This document shows, in pieces, positions 23,046 through 33,311 of a stretch of DNA of 64,000 nt. The stretch spans positions 8,724,721 through 8,788,720 of the forward strand of contig CM037457.1 in NCBI GenBank assembly GCA_021014325.1, in the 5' to 3' direction. Both the position numbers and the translations under genes were made by a program. The notes below the pieces were generated by a model that ran no database searches, was not told the DNA's origin, and saw only the letters and a list, made by a program, of their open reading frames with translations. Origin of the DNA: Plazaster borealis (lineage: Eukaryota; Echinodermata; Asteroidea; Forcipulatida; Labidiasteridae). Numbering within the stretch: position 1 is the stretch's first letter; the number at the start of each line of letters is the position of its first letter.

Positions 23046-24270
23046 ACCCACAAAAGCCTTCCTGCCTACCTTTTCCTTAATCCATGACCACAACCCCAAG
23101 CTGTGAAGTCGTAAAGGTTTATACTTTCCTTCACTCCCTCTGTTTCAACTGGACCAATCAACTTTAGAGCCATGAGTGTTATTTTTCAAACTGTCCAATG
23201 AGAATGAACAGCTGACCTTAGCTGAGGCATGGTCGGAGTGCTGGCTTGGCCCAAAATTCTGGTCAGACCAAGCACTCCACCATTTGCCATCGTTCCAGTT
23301 GGATGTGTCTCTGCACATGTCTCTGCGACTCTCCTTTCTTCAAGTGCTTGTCACATCAATTTCTTCAAGCATTCTTTTTATCTGCAACTTTGAAGACAAC
23401 TTCAACTTTTATATGAATGTTGGCTCTCTATTTTAGGCTCAGACGACTGGATAGTGGACAACCACCTAGACTGGTGTTTTGATGTTGTTCTGAGGCCATG
23501 ATCCAGATGCCCAGATCACCCATCCAGTACGTCTGAGACCGATGCTGCAATTCCGCAAGTATCAGGTTTATATTTTTTATCTATCTTTGGCGTGATGATG
23601 AAGTCACCTTCTTTGATGTCTGGCGTGAAGATGATGTTGCCTACCAGTTCTACATGATGAAGCGTGTCCACTAAAGGAACGGATTCGGACTACGCGTTCT
23701 GATATATTTTTATTTGGCGCTTTTTTCCATTGAGCTCATTTTTGTATTATTTAGATTCAGGATCCTGTTTATTGTATAGTTTATATTTTGCATTTCTTTT
23801 GATTGGTGATTTATTGTTTAAATAAATCAGACTTTATGTTTTTTGTGCATCAAATCTCGAATTCTCTAACTTTGTGTTTTTATTTCAAAAGGGAATTGTT
23901 CATTATTTTCGGTTCCCGCTACTTTGAAAGGCGAACCTAGGGTTACATATAATACAAATAATTTAAATTAACATTGAAACAAAATTAAAACTTGGGACGA
24001 GGATGCTTATTTATTAGAAACCCGATGTGCCAATCACGCCCGAATGTGTGCGTCTATTACATAGGTTTAATGACAACATGACTGTCAGTTAGGCAACATT
24101 CTCATTTTTTTTACAAGTAACGGGAAACACAGGTCAAGTCTTATTCTCAGGTTTTCTTTGTTATTTTGTTGAATTGATTTTACTTTCATATTGTTAATCA
24201 CTTAGTATTACATTGCCAACAACATATATAATTTTCATAGTCATAAACTATGTTAAACTAAAATAATTCA
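23037..24270. mobile_element. Unidentified insertion/replacement interrupting lectin 4
   Basis: Unrelated to other lectin units. Contains an AATAAA near 23820 and ends with CGCTACTTTGAAAGGCG near 23918. TGTCAGTC at the left and GGGTTACA at about 23946 are weakly reminiscent of LTR-type TG...CA borders, but I see no target-site duplication and no coding sequence. Confidence 0.3.
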
Positions 24271-24949
24271 CAAAACAAAATCCCGCCCACGTAAAACTCT
24301 ATTGTGGTTTGGATCACAATGGTCCCAGAAGTTCAAATAATGGGCGAGACTTGCAGTCTATTATCCAGCGCAAACCTGTGCATTGTCTCTTAAAAAGAGG
24401 GGTTTTTTTGTCGTTGTGGTTTATTACTTGATAAAATTAATAAAGATCTTGTGGACTTGATCAAGTGGAAGTAATACAACCCATAGGTTTCTTGCAATTG
24501 TGAGCCAAAGGGTAATTTCAATTAGATGGCAGTTTAGTTTCCATGGTATTAGGGACCAATCACCATAGGAGAAATATAACATCAAGGCTAACAGTATTCA
24601 GCAGACTCTATAATGATTACAACGACTGCAGCTTGTCATTCTACAAAGGATCTCCACACCAGTAAAGATTGAGTTTCTTGAGAATACTCATTTTAGTGGA
24701 GGAAACTACCAGGAGAAGGTTTCTCATAGATCGGTTTTCATCTTGTTTATGGTTTACTTCTTTGACCATTTCTGTTGGAGAGATTCATTCATCCTTGACA
24801 GAGTTCTATAATAGTTTGGAAGAGACAATTTGACAATGACATTCTCTAAAGCTACCAGGTTGATGTTTAATCGATATATGTATGACTTTATGAATAACTC
24901 GGAGAAGGAATGAAGTATAGAAGCCCTTGACTTTGAAAAGATTTCCACA

Positions 24950-25447
24950 ATGTTACTACATATGGTAGTATTTTGCCTGGTGGGAACCTTCAATTTTCAT
25001 TGTTTGTCAGGAACAAAATTGCAAACAAGACGTCCACCAGCCTGGTTGGCTTTTGAAGAACACTGCTATCTTTATGTCAGAGAGGCTAAAACATTCAGTG
25101 AAGCTGAAACACACTGCATGAGTTTATCAAAGCCAAGGAGATCTGCTCATCTGGCATCAGTGGAAAATCAACAAGAACAAAACTTCATGCTTGATTACGG
25201 CAAGGATGCTGGCGAGAGTATATTTTGGATTGGCTTCACTGATCAACAATCAGAGGGTCTTTACACTTGGATTGATGGAACATCATCACTGTTTACCAAC
25301 TGGGATATCAGACAGCCAGACAACTGGGGTGGGTCCCAAAATTGTGCTTATATCAATATCAATGGAGGATGGGATGACAACAAATGTGATGTTCAAAAAG
25401 GTTACATGTGTAAAATGAAGGGTTTCAAGAGATCTTGTCTGACTTAG
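24950..25447 (+). CDS. Secreted C-type lectin 5 (QPD-NW type, one N-terminal cysteine lost)
   Basis: 165 aa. Signal peptide, then KLQTRRPPAWLAFEEHC: the first cysteine of the long-form N-terminal disulfide is arginine (residue 28; CGT versus TGT in all other copies), leaving its partner at 39 unpaired. The rest of the CRD is intact: WIGF, QPDNWGG with the sugar-stacking tryptophan, WDD and the remaining four cysteines. The end is KRSCLT with a TAG stop, and the AATAAA seen in the other copies is AATAAG here. The surviving CRD core suggests the protein may still fold, like short-form CRDs, but with altered oligomerisation. Partner of lectin 2 in the duplicated block. Confidence 0.88.
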   Translation: MLLHMVVFCLVGTFNFHCLSGTKLQTRRPPAWLAFEEHCYLYVREAKTFSEAETHCMSLSKPRRSAHLASVENQQEQNFMLDYGKDAGESIFWIGFTDQQSEGLYTWIDGTSSLFTNWDIRQPDNWGGSQNCAYININGGWDDNKCDVQKGYMCKMKGFKRSCLT

Positions 25448-25562
25448 TAATAAGTCTCAGCATCTTCATCTTCTTTTCTGTCAACGCTCTAGATGAAAAG
25501 TACAACTATTTTTACATTGATATATTACCATCTCCAATAATCCTTCATACAAAGAGTACCAA

Positions 25563-25719
25563 GAATTATCCGAGGGTTTCTTTACATTGATGGATGGAAC
25601 TTCCACAGACTTTAAAAGCTTGATTGAAGGAGAGTCAAGTAACTATGAAGGAATCCAACATTGTGTTTTCATCTCTAGTTCTGGGGGGATTGGATGATAT
25701 AGACTGTGGGGAGGATTAG
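25563..25719 (+). pseudogene. Relic half-CRD downstream of lectin 5 (best preserved)
   Basis: Reads open as ELSEGFFTLMDGTSTDFKSL then NYEGIQHCVFISSSG, parallel to QTEGLYTWIDGTSSQFTNW and NQNCAYI of the intact lectins; one frame shift in the G-run leads to LDDIDC and TAG. Tryptophans of the core are replaced. Followed by ACGGTAAGT. Confidence 0.65.
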
Positions 25720-25847
25720 TACGGTAAGTAAAACTCTACTTCTATTGTTGATATAAAGGCCAGCATTAACATTGTTCTCGATCAATATTGATGACTGAAG
25801 TAAACAACATGTAGAGTATAGTTTGTTTTTACCCTTACAGCGATGTA

Positions 25848-25993
25848 TATTAAGCACTGTATACTCAGTACTTTCCCGAGTTCTGTGAAAAAACCCACAG
25901 GCAAATCACTCTGGTGGGTTTCGAACCCACGACCTTTGCATTGCTAGAGCAGATGTCTTACCACTGGACCACTGAGCTATCCCGTTGGCTAGA
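25848..25993 (-). mobile_element. tRNA-derived SINE, copy 2
   Basis: Same A/B-box SINE as 16846-16990, carried along in the segmental duplication. Confidence 0.8.
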
Positions 25994-26085
25994 ATCCTAT
26001 GTGTCAACAGCCGGTACCGCAAGGATTTAATAGATGTTAGTTTTGCATCGGAATAAAGAATATAACATATAGAGTATTATAAATA

Positions 26086-26775
26086 AAAAGTCAAGTTTGT
26101 ATTTGACAGAAATCACAATAAATGGTACCACTCATCTACCGATACGTTAGCAGTTTTTCCAACCATCAACAAGTAGAAATGGACTGATGGATCTTCTAAT
26201 AACTTCACCCTCTGGGCTAACGAAGAACCAAACAATAGCAGAGGCCGGCAACACTGCACAGTATCTAATCTAAATCAGGGTTTAGGGATGATACCGCAAA
26301 GGTTCATCTGTACAGTTATAGATGCAAAATGCATGAAGTAAAAGTGTCTTACTAAATAAGACTCACAATAAAATGGTCTTCATTGTGGGTACATAACCAT
26401 CTTCAACTACTAAAGGTAACTCATTTTAATCCTTATCATTAATCTGTGGGTACTTAATCTGTTTGGGTTGTGCTAAATACATAATATGTACATTTTCTAA
26501 CTGGTACGTACTTTAACAAGTATTTACTTGCTTTTAGCTGTTTATAATTTAATAGATGTAATGATCACATCGGGATATAGAATAATAGTTTGGTTATACC
26601 ACACACAGCTAGAGTAGATATGTGATAAGCGCTGGATACTCAGTACTTTCCCCAGTCCTGTGGAAACAAATCCAAGGGCAGCCCCTCATTCTAGAGCAGA
26701 TATCTTCACCGCTAGAAAACCGAGCATGCCTGTTAACTAGAGGCAAGTTCCAATCCTGTAATTGGCAACATTACC
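26086..26775 (+). repeat. Lectin-remnant block, copy C
   Basis: Third copy of the block at 9270 and 17082, with the degenerate SINE at about 26633-26755. Confidence 0.85.
26180..26341 (+). pseudogene. C-terminal EPN-type CRD remnant, copy C
   Basis: Open for the same 53 codons with the RGRQHC form, as in copy A. All three copies keep the frame, EPN and stop. Confidence 0.55.
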
Positions 26776-28174
26776 ACAAACAAATTAACAACACTTAACA
26801 GCACTTTACAAGAAAACAGTACCTTAAGTGAAGCAAATAAATAAAGGCACAAATAATGGGCAAAAAAAGTTGGTCCTTAGCAATCAACCATTGAGTAAGA
26901 AAATGTTCAGATGTTCTTGAAAACTTCCAGTGACTGTATGAAATGGGTTTGAATAGAGAGACAGTGTCAAAGGCGCGGGACATGTGTGTAAAACTCATGC
27001 TCACCTGCAGCAGAATGCACCTTTAAAACCGTCAGGAGTGTACTGTCTTAATCAGAGTGAAGGCCTGGTCATATATCCTGATGAGACTGGTAAGGTAGAT
27101 GGTTGATAGAGATGTAATAAATGCATTGGGGATAAAGAATAATAATTTACAGGGTTCATGGGTTCTAATCCTAACCGAGTAGGTGTGCCTGCAGTGGAAA
27201 TTTTTCTACAGAAATTTGGACAGCACTGAGTGTACAGTGCTTATCACACATCAGTGTATATGGTAAAACCAAGTTCTTATTGTTTAGATTTTGTTGATAG
27301 GACTACTGCTCTGTTTTAATTAACTAGTTAAACACAACCTTCCCTAACAACAAGTTTTTATTTTAAGTCACACGGTAGAGCAGTTTGTATTAGCGGTGAG
27401 TTCAGTTGAAGAGACTCGATTCGCTGAAAACCTTGTTTTACAAACAAAATGGTCATAAATTCCTGCTAAAACAGCATTTAATATCCTAAAAAGTAAAGGC
27501 TTTTTCTTCAATAAAAATGGAATAGTTTATATCAGTGTGATGTAGAATTATGTTGTCTTCCTATATTCTTTAAAGAAGTCAAAGCATTGCTCATCTTTTC
27601 AGTTGTGTACCAAAAATGACACAGAGTGGCAGTTTTTGATGGAAAAATCAATGACTGAGTGAACGCTTGAAAAGGAGCACAAACAAACTGATTAAATCTG
27701 CCTGACACACCACATTGTGAGCCAAGCATTAATTTTCAATGAAATGGCAGTTTAGTTTCCATGGTATTAGGGACCAATCACCATAGGATAAATATAACAT
27801 CAAGGCTAACACTATTTGGCAGACTCTTCTATGATTACAACGACTGCAGCTTGTCATTCTACAAAGGATCTCCACACCAGCAAAGATTGAATGTCTTGAG
27901 AATAGTCTTTATTTTAGTGGAGGAAACTACCTGGGGAAGGTTTCCGATAGATTGGTTTTCATCTTGTTTATGGTTTACTTCTTTTACCATTTCTTCTATT
28001 GGAGAGATTCATTCATCCTTGACAGAGTTCTATAATAGTTTGGAAGAGACGATTTTTCAATGACCGTTCACTAGAGCTACCAGGTTGATGTTTAATCGAT
28101 ATATGTATGACTTTATGAATAACTCGGAGAAGGAATGAAGTATATAAGCCATTGACTTTGAAAACATTTCCACA

Positions 28175-28675
28175 ATGTTACTACATATGGTAGTATTTTG
28201 CCTGGTGGGAACCTTCAATTTTCATTGTTTGTCAGGAACAAAATTGCAAACAAGATGTCCACCAGCCTGGTTGGCTTTTAAAGATCACTGCTATCTTTAT
28301 GTCAGAGAGGCTAAAACATTCAATGAAGCTGAAACACACTGCATGAGTTTATCAAAGCCAATGAGATCTGCTCATCTGGCATCAGTGGAAAATCAACAAG
28401 AACAAAACTTCATTATTGACTACGTCGAGGATGTTGGAGGGGGTAGATTTTGGATTGGCTTCACTGATCAACAATCAGAGGGTCTTTATACTTGGACTGA
28501 TGGAACATCATCTCAGTTTACCAGCTGGGATAACAAAGAGCCAAACAACGCAGGTGGGAACGAAAATTGTGCTTTTATCCTGAGCAATGGGAGATGGGAT
28601 GATACAAAATGTTATAATCAAAAAGGTTACATGTGCAAAATGAATGGTTTGAAGATTTCTTGTCTGACCTTGTAA
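28175..28675 (+). CDS. Secreted C-type lectin 6 (EPN type, intact, single exon)
   Basis: 166 aa with signal peptide and complete six-cysteine CRD. Unlike the other intact copies, the calcium-2 site reads NKEPNNAGGNENC: EPN (122-124) instead of QPD, the classical switch from galactose-type to mannose/fucose/GlcNAc-type binding. Neighbouring residues also change (TDGTSSQFTSW, AFILSNG, CYNQKGYMC), so the difference spans the sugar-binding loops while the first ~80 residues remain nearly identical to the other genes. A good TATATAAG lies ~30 nt before the ATG. The stop overlaps AATAAA. Could result from conversion with an EPN lectin or from selection. Confidence 0.9.
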   Translation: MLLHMVVFCLVGTFNFHCLSGTKLQTRCPPAWLAFKDHCYLYVREAKTFNEAETHCMSLSKPMRSAHLASVENQQEQNFIIDYVEDVGGGRFWIGFTDQQSEGLYTWTDGTSSQFTSWDNKEPNNAGGNENCAFILSNGRWDDTKCYNQKGYMCKMNGLKISCLTL

Positions 28676-28786
28676 TAAATCTCAGCATTCTCATCTTCTT
28701 TTCTGTCAACGCTCTGGATGAAAAGTACAACTATTTTTACATTGATATATTACCGTCTCCAATAATCCTTCATACAAAGAGTCACA

Positions 28787-28939
28787 AGATTATCCGAGGG
28801 TTTCTTTACATGGATGAAATTTCCTAAGACTTTAAAAGCTTGATTGAAGGAGAGTCAAATAACTATGAAGAAATCCAACATTGTGTTTTCATCTCTAGTT
28901 CTGGGGGGATTGAATGATACAGACTGTGTGGATGATTAG
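28787..28939 (+). pseudogene. Relic half-CRD downstream of lectin 6
   Basis: Same relic (NYEEIQHC, G-run frameshift, TAG) with an extra base deletion near its start. Followed by ACGGTAAGT. Confidence 0.55.
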
Positions 28940-29039
28940 TACGGTAAGTAAAACTCTACTTTCATTGTGGATATAAAGGCCAGTAAAGATTGTTTAATTT
29001 ACAAAAAATTCTGAATTAAAATCCGACTAATTTTTGTGG

Positions 29040-29999
29040 TTTAAATTTTTGTTTAAAACTGCCCAGGCTTACTTTTTATGTCGCTGATTAAGCCGCCTGG
29101 AATGAAAGCTACAGAGCAATTCATCGACTAGAATTGTTTTTAGAAAAACTGCTGCTAATTTCTGAAAATTATTGATTGATAAAGGGAGCCTTTATGATGT
29201 GAGCAATGAATTTGTTTTGAGCTGGTCCAGGATTTGGGTGAACATCTCCACAAAGAATGCAAACAATGTTAAAGGTATAAGTAAAAAAAATCACAATGAA
29301 AGACTTTGGAACGCTAGGTGGCAGCAGACTTACCAGAAAAATTTCCATTGTTTACGTAGTTCCGAGCATGCGCACATTACCGAGAACAATGGATTTACCT
29401 GGTAAACTGCTGCCACCTAGCGTCCCAAAAGTCCCCCATTCTTAAATCGTAGTCATTTTGTGCTAAGGTCACAACGTAAGATCTGTCCTTTTCAAGGCTA
29501 GATTTATATACAACGTGACAACAAAATAAGATGATTTGGGCTGTCAACCCAAGCCAAATATAACCAGGGGTCTGAAGCCACTTACTCCTAGGACTGAAAC
29601 AGGGTTACCCACTTCACAGTCCCTTCAGATGTAAGCTTGGGTTGTCAACCCTGTAGGGAGCCTGGCCAGCAAAACAAGAGTTTTACCTCCCATGGTGATG
29701 GGCAGAGTGTATTGTTCCAAACATCGAGACCACAGGCTCTTCGGAGCCAACACTCCTCCCAAAACAGATTTTACACATGGTTGTACCTGCAAGTTTACTA
29801 CTTATAGTTACCTCTTATTTCCACACCATGCAAAGCTTAAAACATCACTTAATGTGACTATAGTGTTGGGAAGTGACATTATGGTGTAAAAGAAAAGAAA
29901 CACAAACTTTTGCCAGAAATTGACCTTCTTGCAAAAGGTAGAGCTCTTTATTAAATGTATAGAAAACTGAATTAAATAATAAATTTGCGCTGATGTCAG
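29040..29999 (+). repeat. ~0.94-kb repeat downstream of lectin 6
   Basis: Copy of 13510-14450, including the inverted CTAGGTGGCAG hairpin (29301-29334 and 29403-29436), cut off by the gap. Confidence 0.85.
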
Positions 30000-30000
30000 G

Positions 30001-30500
30001 NNNNNNNNNNNNNNNNNNNNNNNNNNNNNNNNNNNNNNNNNNNNNNNNNNNNNNNNNNNNNNNNNNNNNNNNNNNNNNNNNNNNNNNNNNNNNNNNNNNN
30101 NNNNNNNNNNNNNNNNNNNNNNNNNNNNNNNNNNNNNNNNNNNNNNNNNNNNNNNNNNNNNNNNNNNNNNNNNNNNNNNNNNNNNNNNNNNNNNNNNNNN
30201 NNNNNNNNNNNNNNNNNNNNNNNNNNNNNNNNNNNNNNNNNNNNNNNNNNNNNNNNNNNNNNNNNNNNNNNNNNNNNNNNNNNNNNNNNNNNNNNNNNNN
30301 NNNNNNNNNNNNNNNNNNNNNNNNNNNNNNNNNNNNNNNNNNNNNNNNNNNNNNNNNNNNNNNNNNNNNNNNNNNNNNNNNNNNNNNNNNNNNNNNNNNN
30401 NNNNNNNNNNNNNNNNNNNNNNNNNNNNNNNNNNNNNNNNNNNNNNNNNNNNNNNNNNNNNNNNNNNNNNNNNNNNNNNNNNNNNNNNNNNNNNNNNNNN
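30001..30500. other. Assembly gap (500 N)
   Basis: Exactly 500 N, at the end of the lectin cluster and inside a duplicated sequence. More lectin units could be collapsed here. Confidence 1.
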
Positions 30501-33140
30501 CAGCAGTAAAGACATAGAAAATATGGCTCAATAGTGAAGATCAGTGTAGAGCAATTGATATTTTGACAAGTAACAAATTTCTTCTTAGTGAAGCTATTTT
30601 AGTGCTCAGCAGCTTGGTTTAAAGGATGCACATCGCTAGTCAAACTCACTAATCAAAGGAATCAGATCACCAGTTTTGAAAAAAAGTAAATACCATGGTT
30701 GTAAGACATCTTGGCTCCAAAATCTGTCAACCCCAATCCACAGATTGTAACAGTCATAGTCAGGTACATTATGTTACTTGGAAACCATGGTCTAACATAC
30801 AGTTCAGCATTAGTTTTGCAGCAATTGTGTATAATTTGAATAAGTTGTATAGCCAATGTTGTTATCAATTCCCCGTAACCACTTCACATCATATGGTGTC
30901 TTTTCTGCCTAACTTTTCCAAACTGAAATACAATGGACGCTTATAAACGCCCAGAACAACTTAGCGTCCTCTTTTGCCTGCAAGGCTGACATATGATACA
31001 CCCCGGGCAATCCATTGTGTAGCATGCACATGCATGTACCTACCATGCTACACTTGTTTTCCCCACATAAAAAGGGACAAAGGATACTGGAATTCATGCT
31101 TGAAACCTCCCTTTTTTCAGGGGTTATTGTATAATCCCTGATTCTAAACCTTTGTCCGCAAGAGTTTAATTGGCTGCTACTATTGTTTTTCATTGTATTT
31201 GGCATATGGGAGGCAAGTCCAGGATTCCAGCATAGCATGGCCGATTACCAGTTGCGGCTTACAGCCAAGGTTTGGGCCTATTCACGATTTACTTCGGAAG
31301 TTCCAAAAAGTTCCAACAAATAATATCACCAAGAGGCATGGTAAAGACTTTTAATACTGATGTGAGGCGGTCAATAAGATATTCTGAACAAGTTGTGATT
31401 TCTGAGTTGTTTTGGCAATAGTATTCTTCAAAGAAATTAAAAGGACTTTAGAGATCGAAGCCTTCAATAAACATAATTGTAATGGTCGTCTGTTGACAGA
31501 AACAGATGGAAAACCTCATCTGGTGAGTTATCAGATATGGTAACAGAAACTCCAGTGAAAACAAATTAGTATAGAAAAATATACAAATACAAACTTAAAT
31601 TGTTTTATTAAAAGGCATCAAGTATTATGTACAAATTGTTAGACAGAATTTGACCAAAAATTAATGTTAAAATACCACATAGCACGCACTCAGCATTGCT
31701 GCAACATTGTTTAACCTTTAGCCCGCATAATTAACATGAACTTTCGTCAGAATGTGTGGGATCCAAATTAATAAATGCTCCCTTGCTAAAAGCTCTGCCA
31801 TGTGAAACTTTGTTTAAACTTTGTTGATTTTATTATATATATAATATACATGTATATATATATACATCTGTCTATCTCCGAACCCCCCCCCCCCACCCAC
31901 CGCCCCAACCCACTCTGAATGATTGGTTGTCTATACACATGTACAGAAGCTAACATGTAGTTACAACCTCTCTCATGTACCATAATTTGTGTGTGTTATG
32001 AACCAACAATGTGGAGTAGCTAAAGAAAAAAATATGAACTGAGGCGACCGGTAGAGGGATTGGCCAAACAGTCCTGGACAAGGTTTTGAGGTTCACAGGG
32101 AAAACATCGTACCTTGGAATCACACACAGGGATGACAATTATTACAGCAGAATAGAAAGCCACCAGTCCTGGATGGGGGTTCTCAAAGAAGAGAAGCAGT
32201 TCATGTTGGCTTGAAAATGTTTGTGAATGGTATGAAAGGTTCCAAAAGTGTTCCCTAATAGTAGAAGCAATAGCCCCTTTAGTAATGATGAACACAAACT
32301 TATCTCTTCAATTGGCCGAGACTACCCTAACAAATGTTGGTCATCACTGACAATCCACATGATCAACACTAACACCAAGTAATCCCAAGCAACTACCATA
32401 GCTGAAGCACTCTTGATGATATTATTGATGTATAAAAACACTGCGTTCATCGGGCCTTAATCATTCCAGAAACCATCTCAACTCCTTAGGAGTATGCATC
32501 ACCGCAAATCATTCACACCAACAATCACTACCCTCGCAGGAACCCATTTACTCTGGGGTGATGAGGACAGAAGTTTCCTGACTGAGATCCTACCAGACAC
32601 AGTTCACACTTTTTAAAGAAACTATTGAATTTCAACTTGCAATTTTTTTACTATCAACTCAGTGCCTTCCCTAGACCACATTCGTTTGGTCTGCCAAACC
32701 AATTATGTCAAGGATGCAGATTTTAAGCTAAAAACTAACTTTACATGGTGGAAAAAAACAATAGATGATTTGTGAAAACCATGACGAGATATTTCCATAA
32801 AGTACTGCAAATCATTAAAACCGAGTTAAAATTGCAAAAGTTAATACCATATAGGCCTAGTAAAAGTTAATATGAAATGTTATGATTACAAATGTTATGA
32901 TTACAAAACCTTCAAGCATTTACCTGCGTACATGTACAAAAACAATATGGCAGATATATGGAAAGAATTATCACACTTTCTTTCTTTCCGTACAAATATG
33001 TGTAACTAAGTTGAGGCTGCTGATAGGATAGGCTGGCCCTTTTTATGTATTGATTATCAATATTACCCTTGTACTTGCATATACAAGGAACCAAACAATG
33101 GCAGCAGTAGGATAAAGATTGATATTACCATTTGATCACA
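30501..33140. other. No gene seen
   Basis: Short unrecognised ORFs only. (TA)n near 31834-31866 and a poly-C run near 31884 are simple repeats. A dispersed repeat sits at about 31066-31285. Confidence 0.5.
31066..31285 (+). repeat. Dispersed repeat, copy 1 of 2
   Basis: Direct match to 58515-58745: shared GGGACAAAGG, GTACTGGAATTCATGCT-like, CCTTTGTCC, then ATTCCAGCAT and GGCCGATTA. GGACAAAGG...CCTTTGTCC gives internal dyad symmetry. Confidence 0.7.
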
Positions 33141-33311
33141 TCATGGTATCATTTATTTTATCAAATAATGCCTTATTCCTCCCAGCAAGAGCCAATATTT
33201 AACCACTGACCACCTCCTTGAATCCTGTCTCGGTTTCAGACACGGAAGGTCTTGGAATCTCATTCTGGTTTCCTTTTTTCAACAGTGAATTCTCCCAATG
33301 GTTTCCTACCG

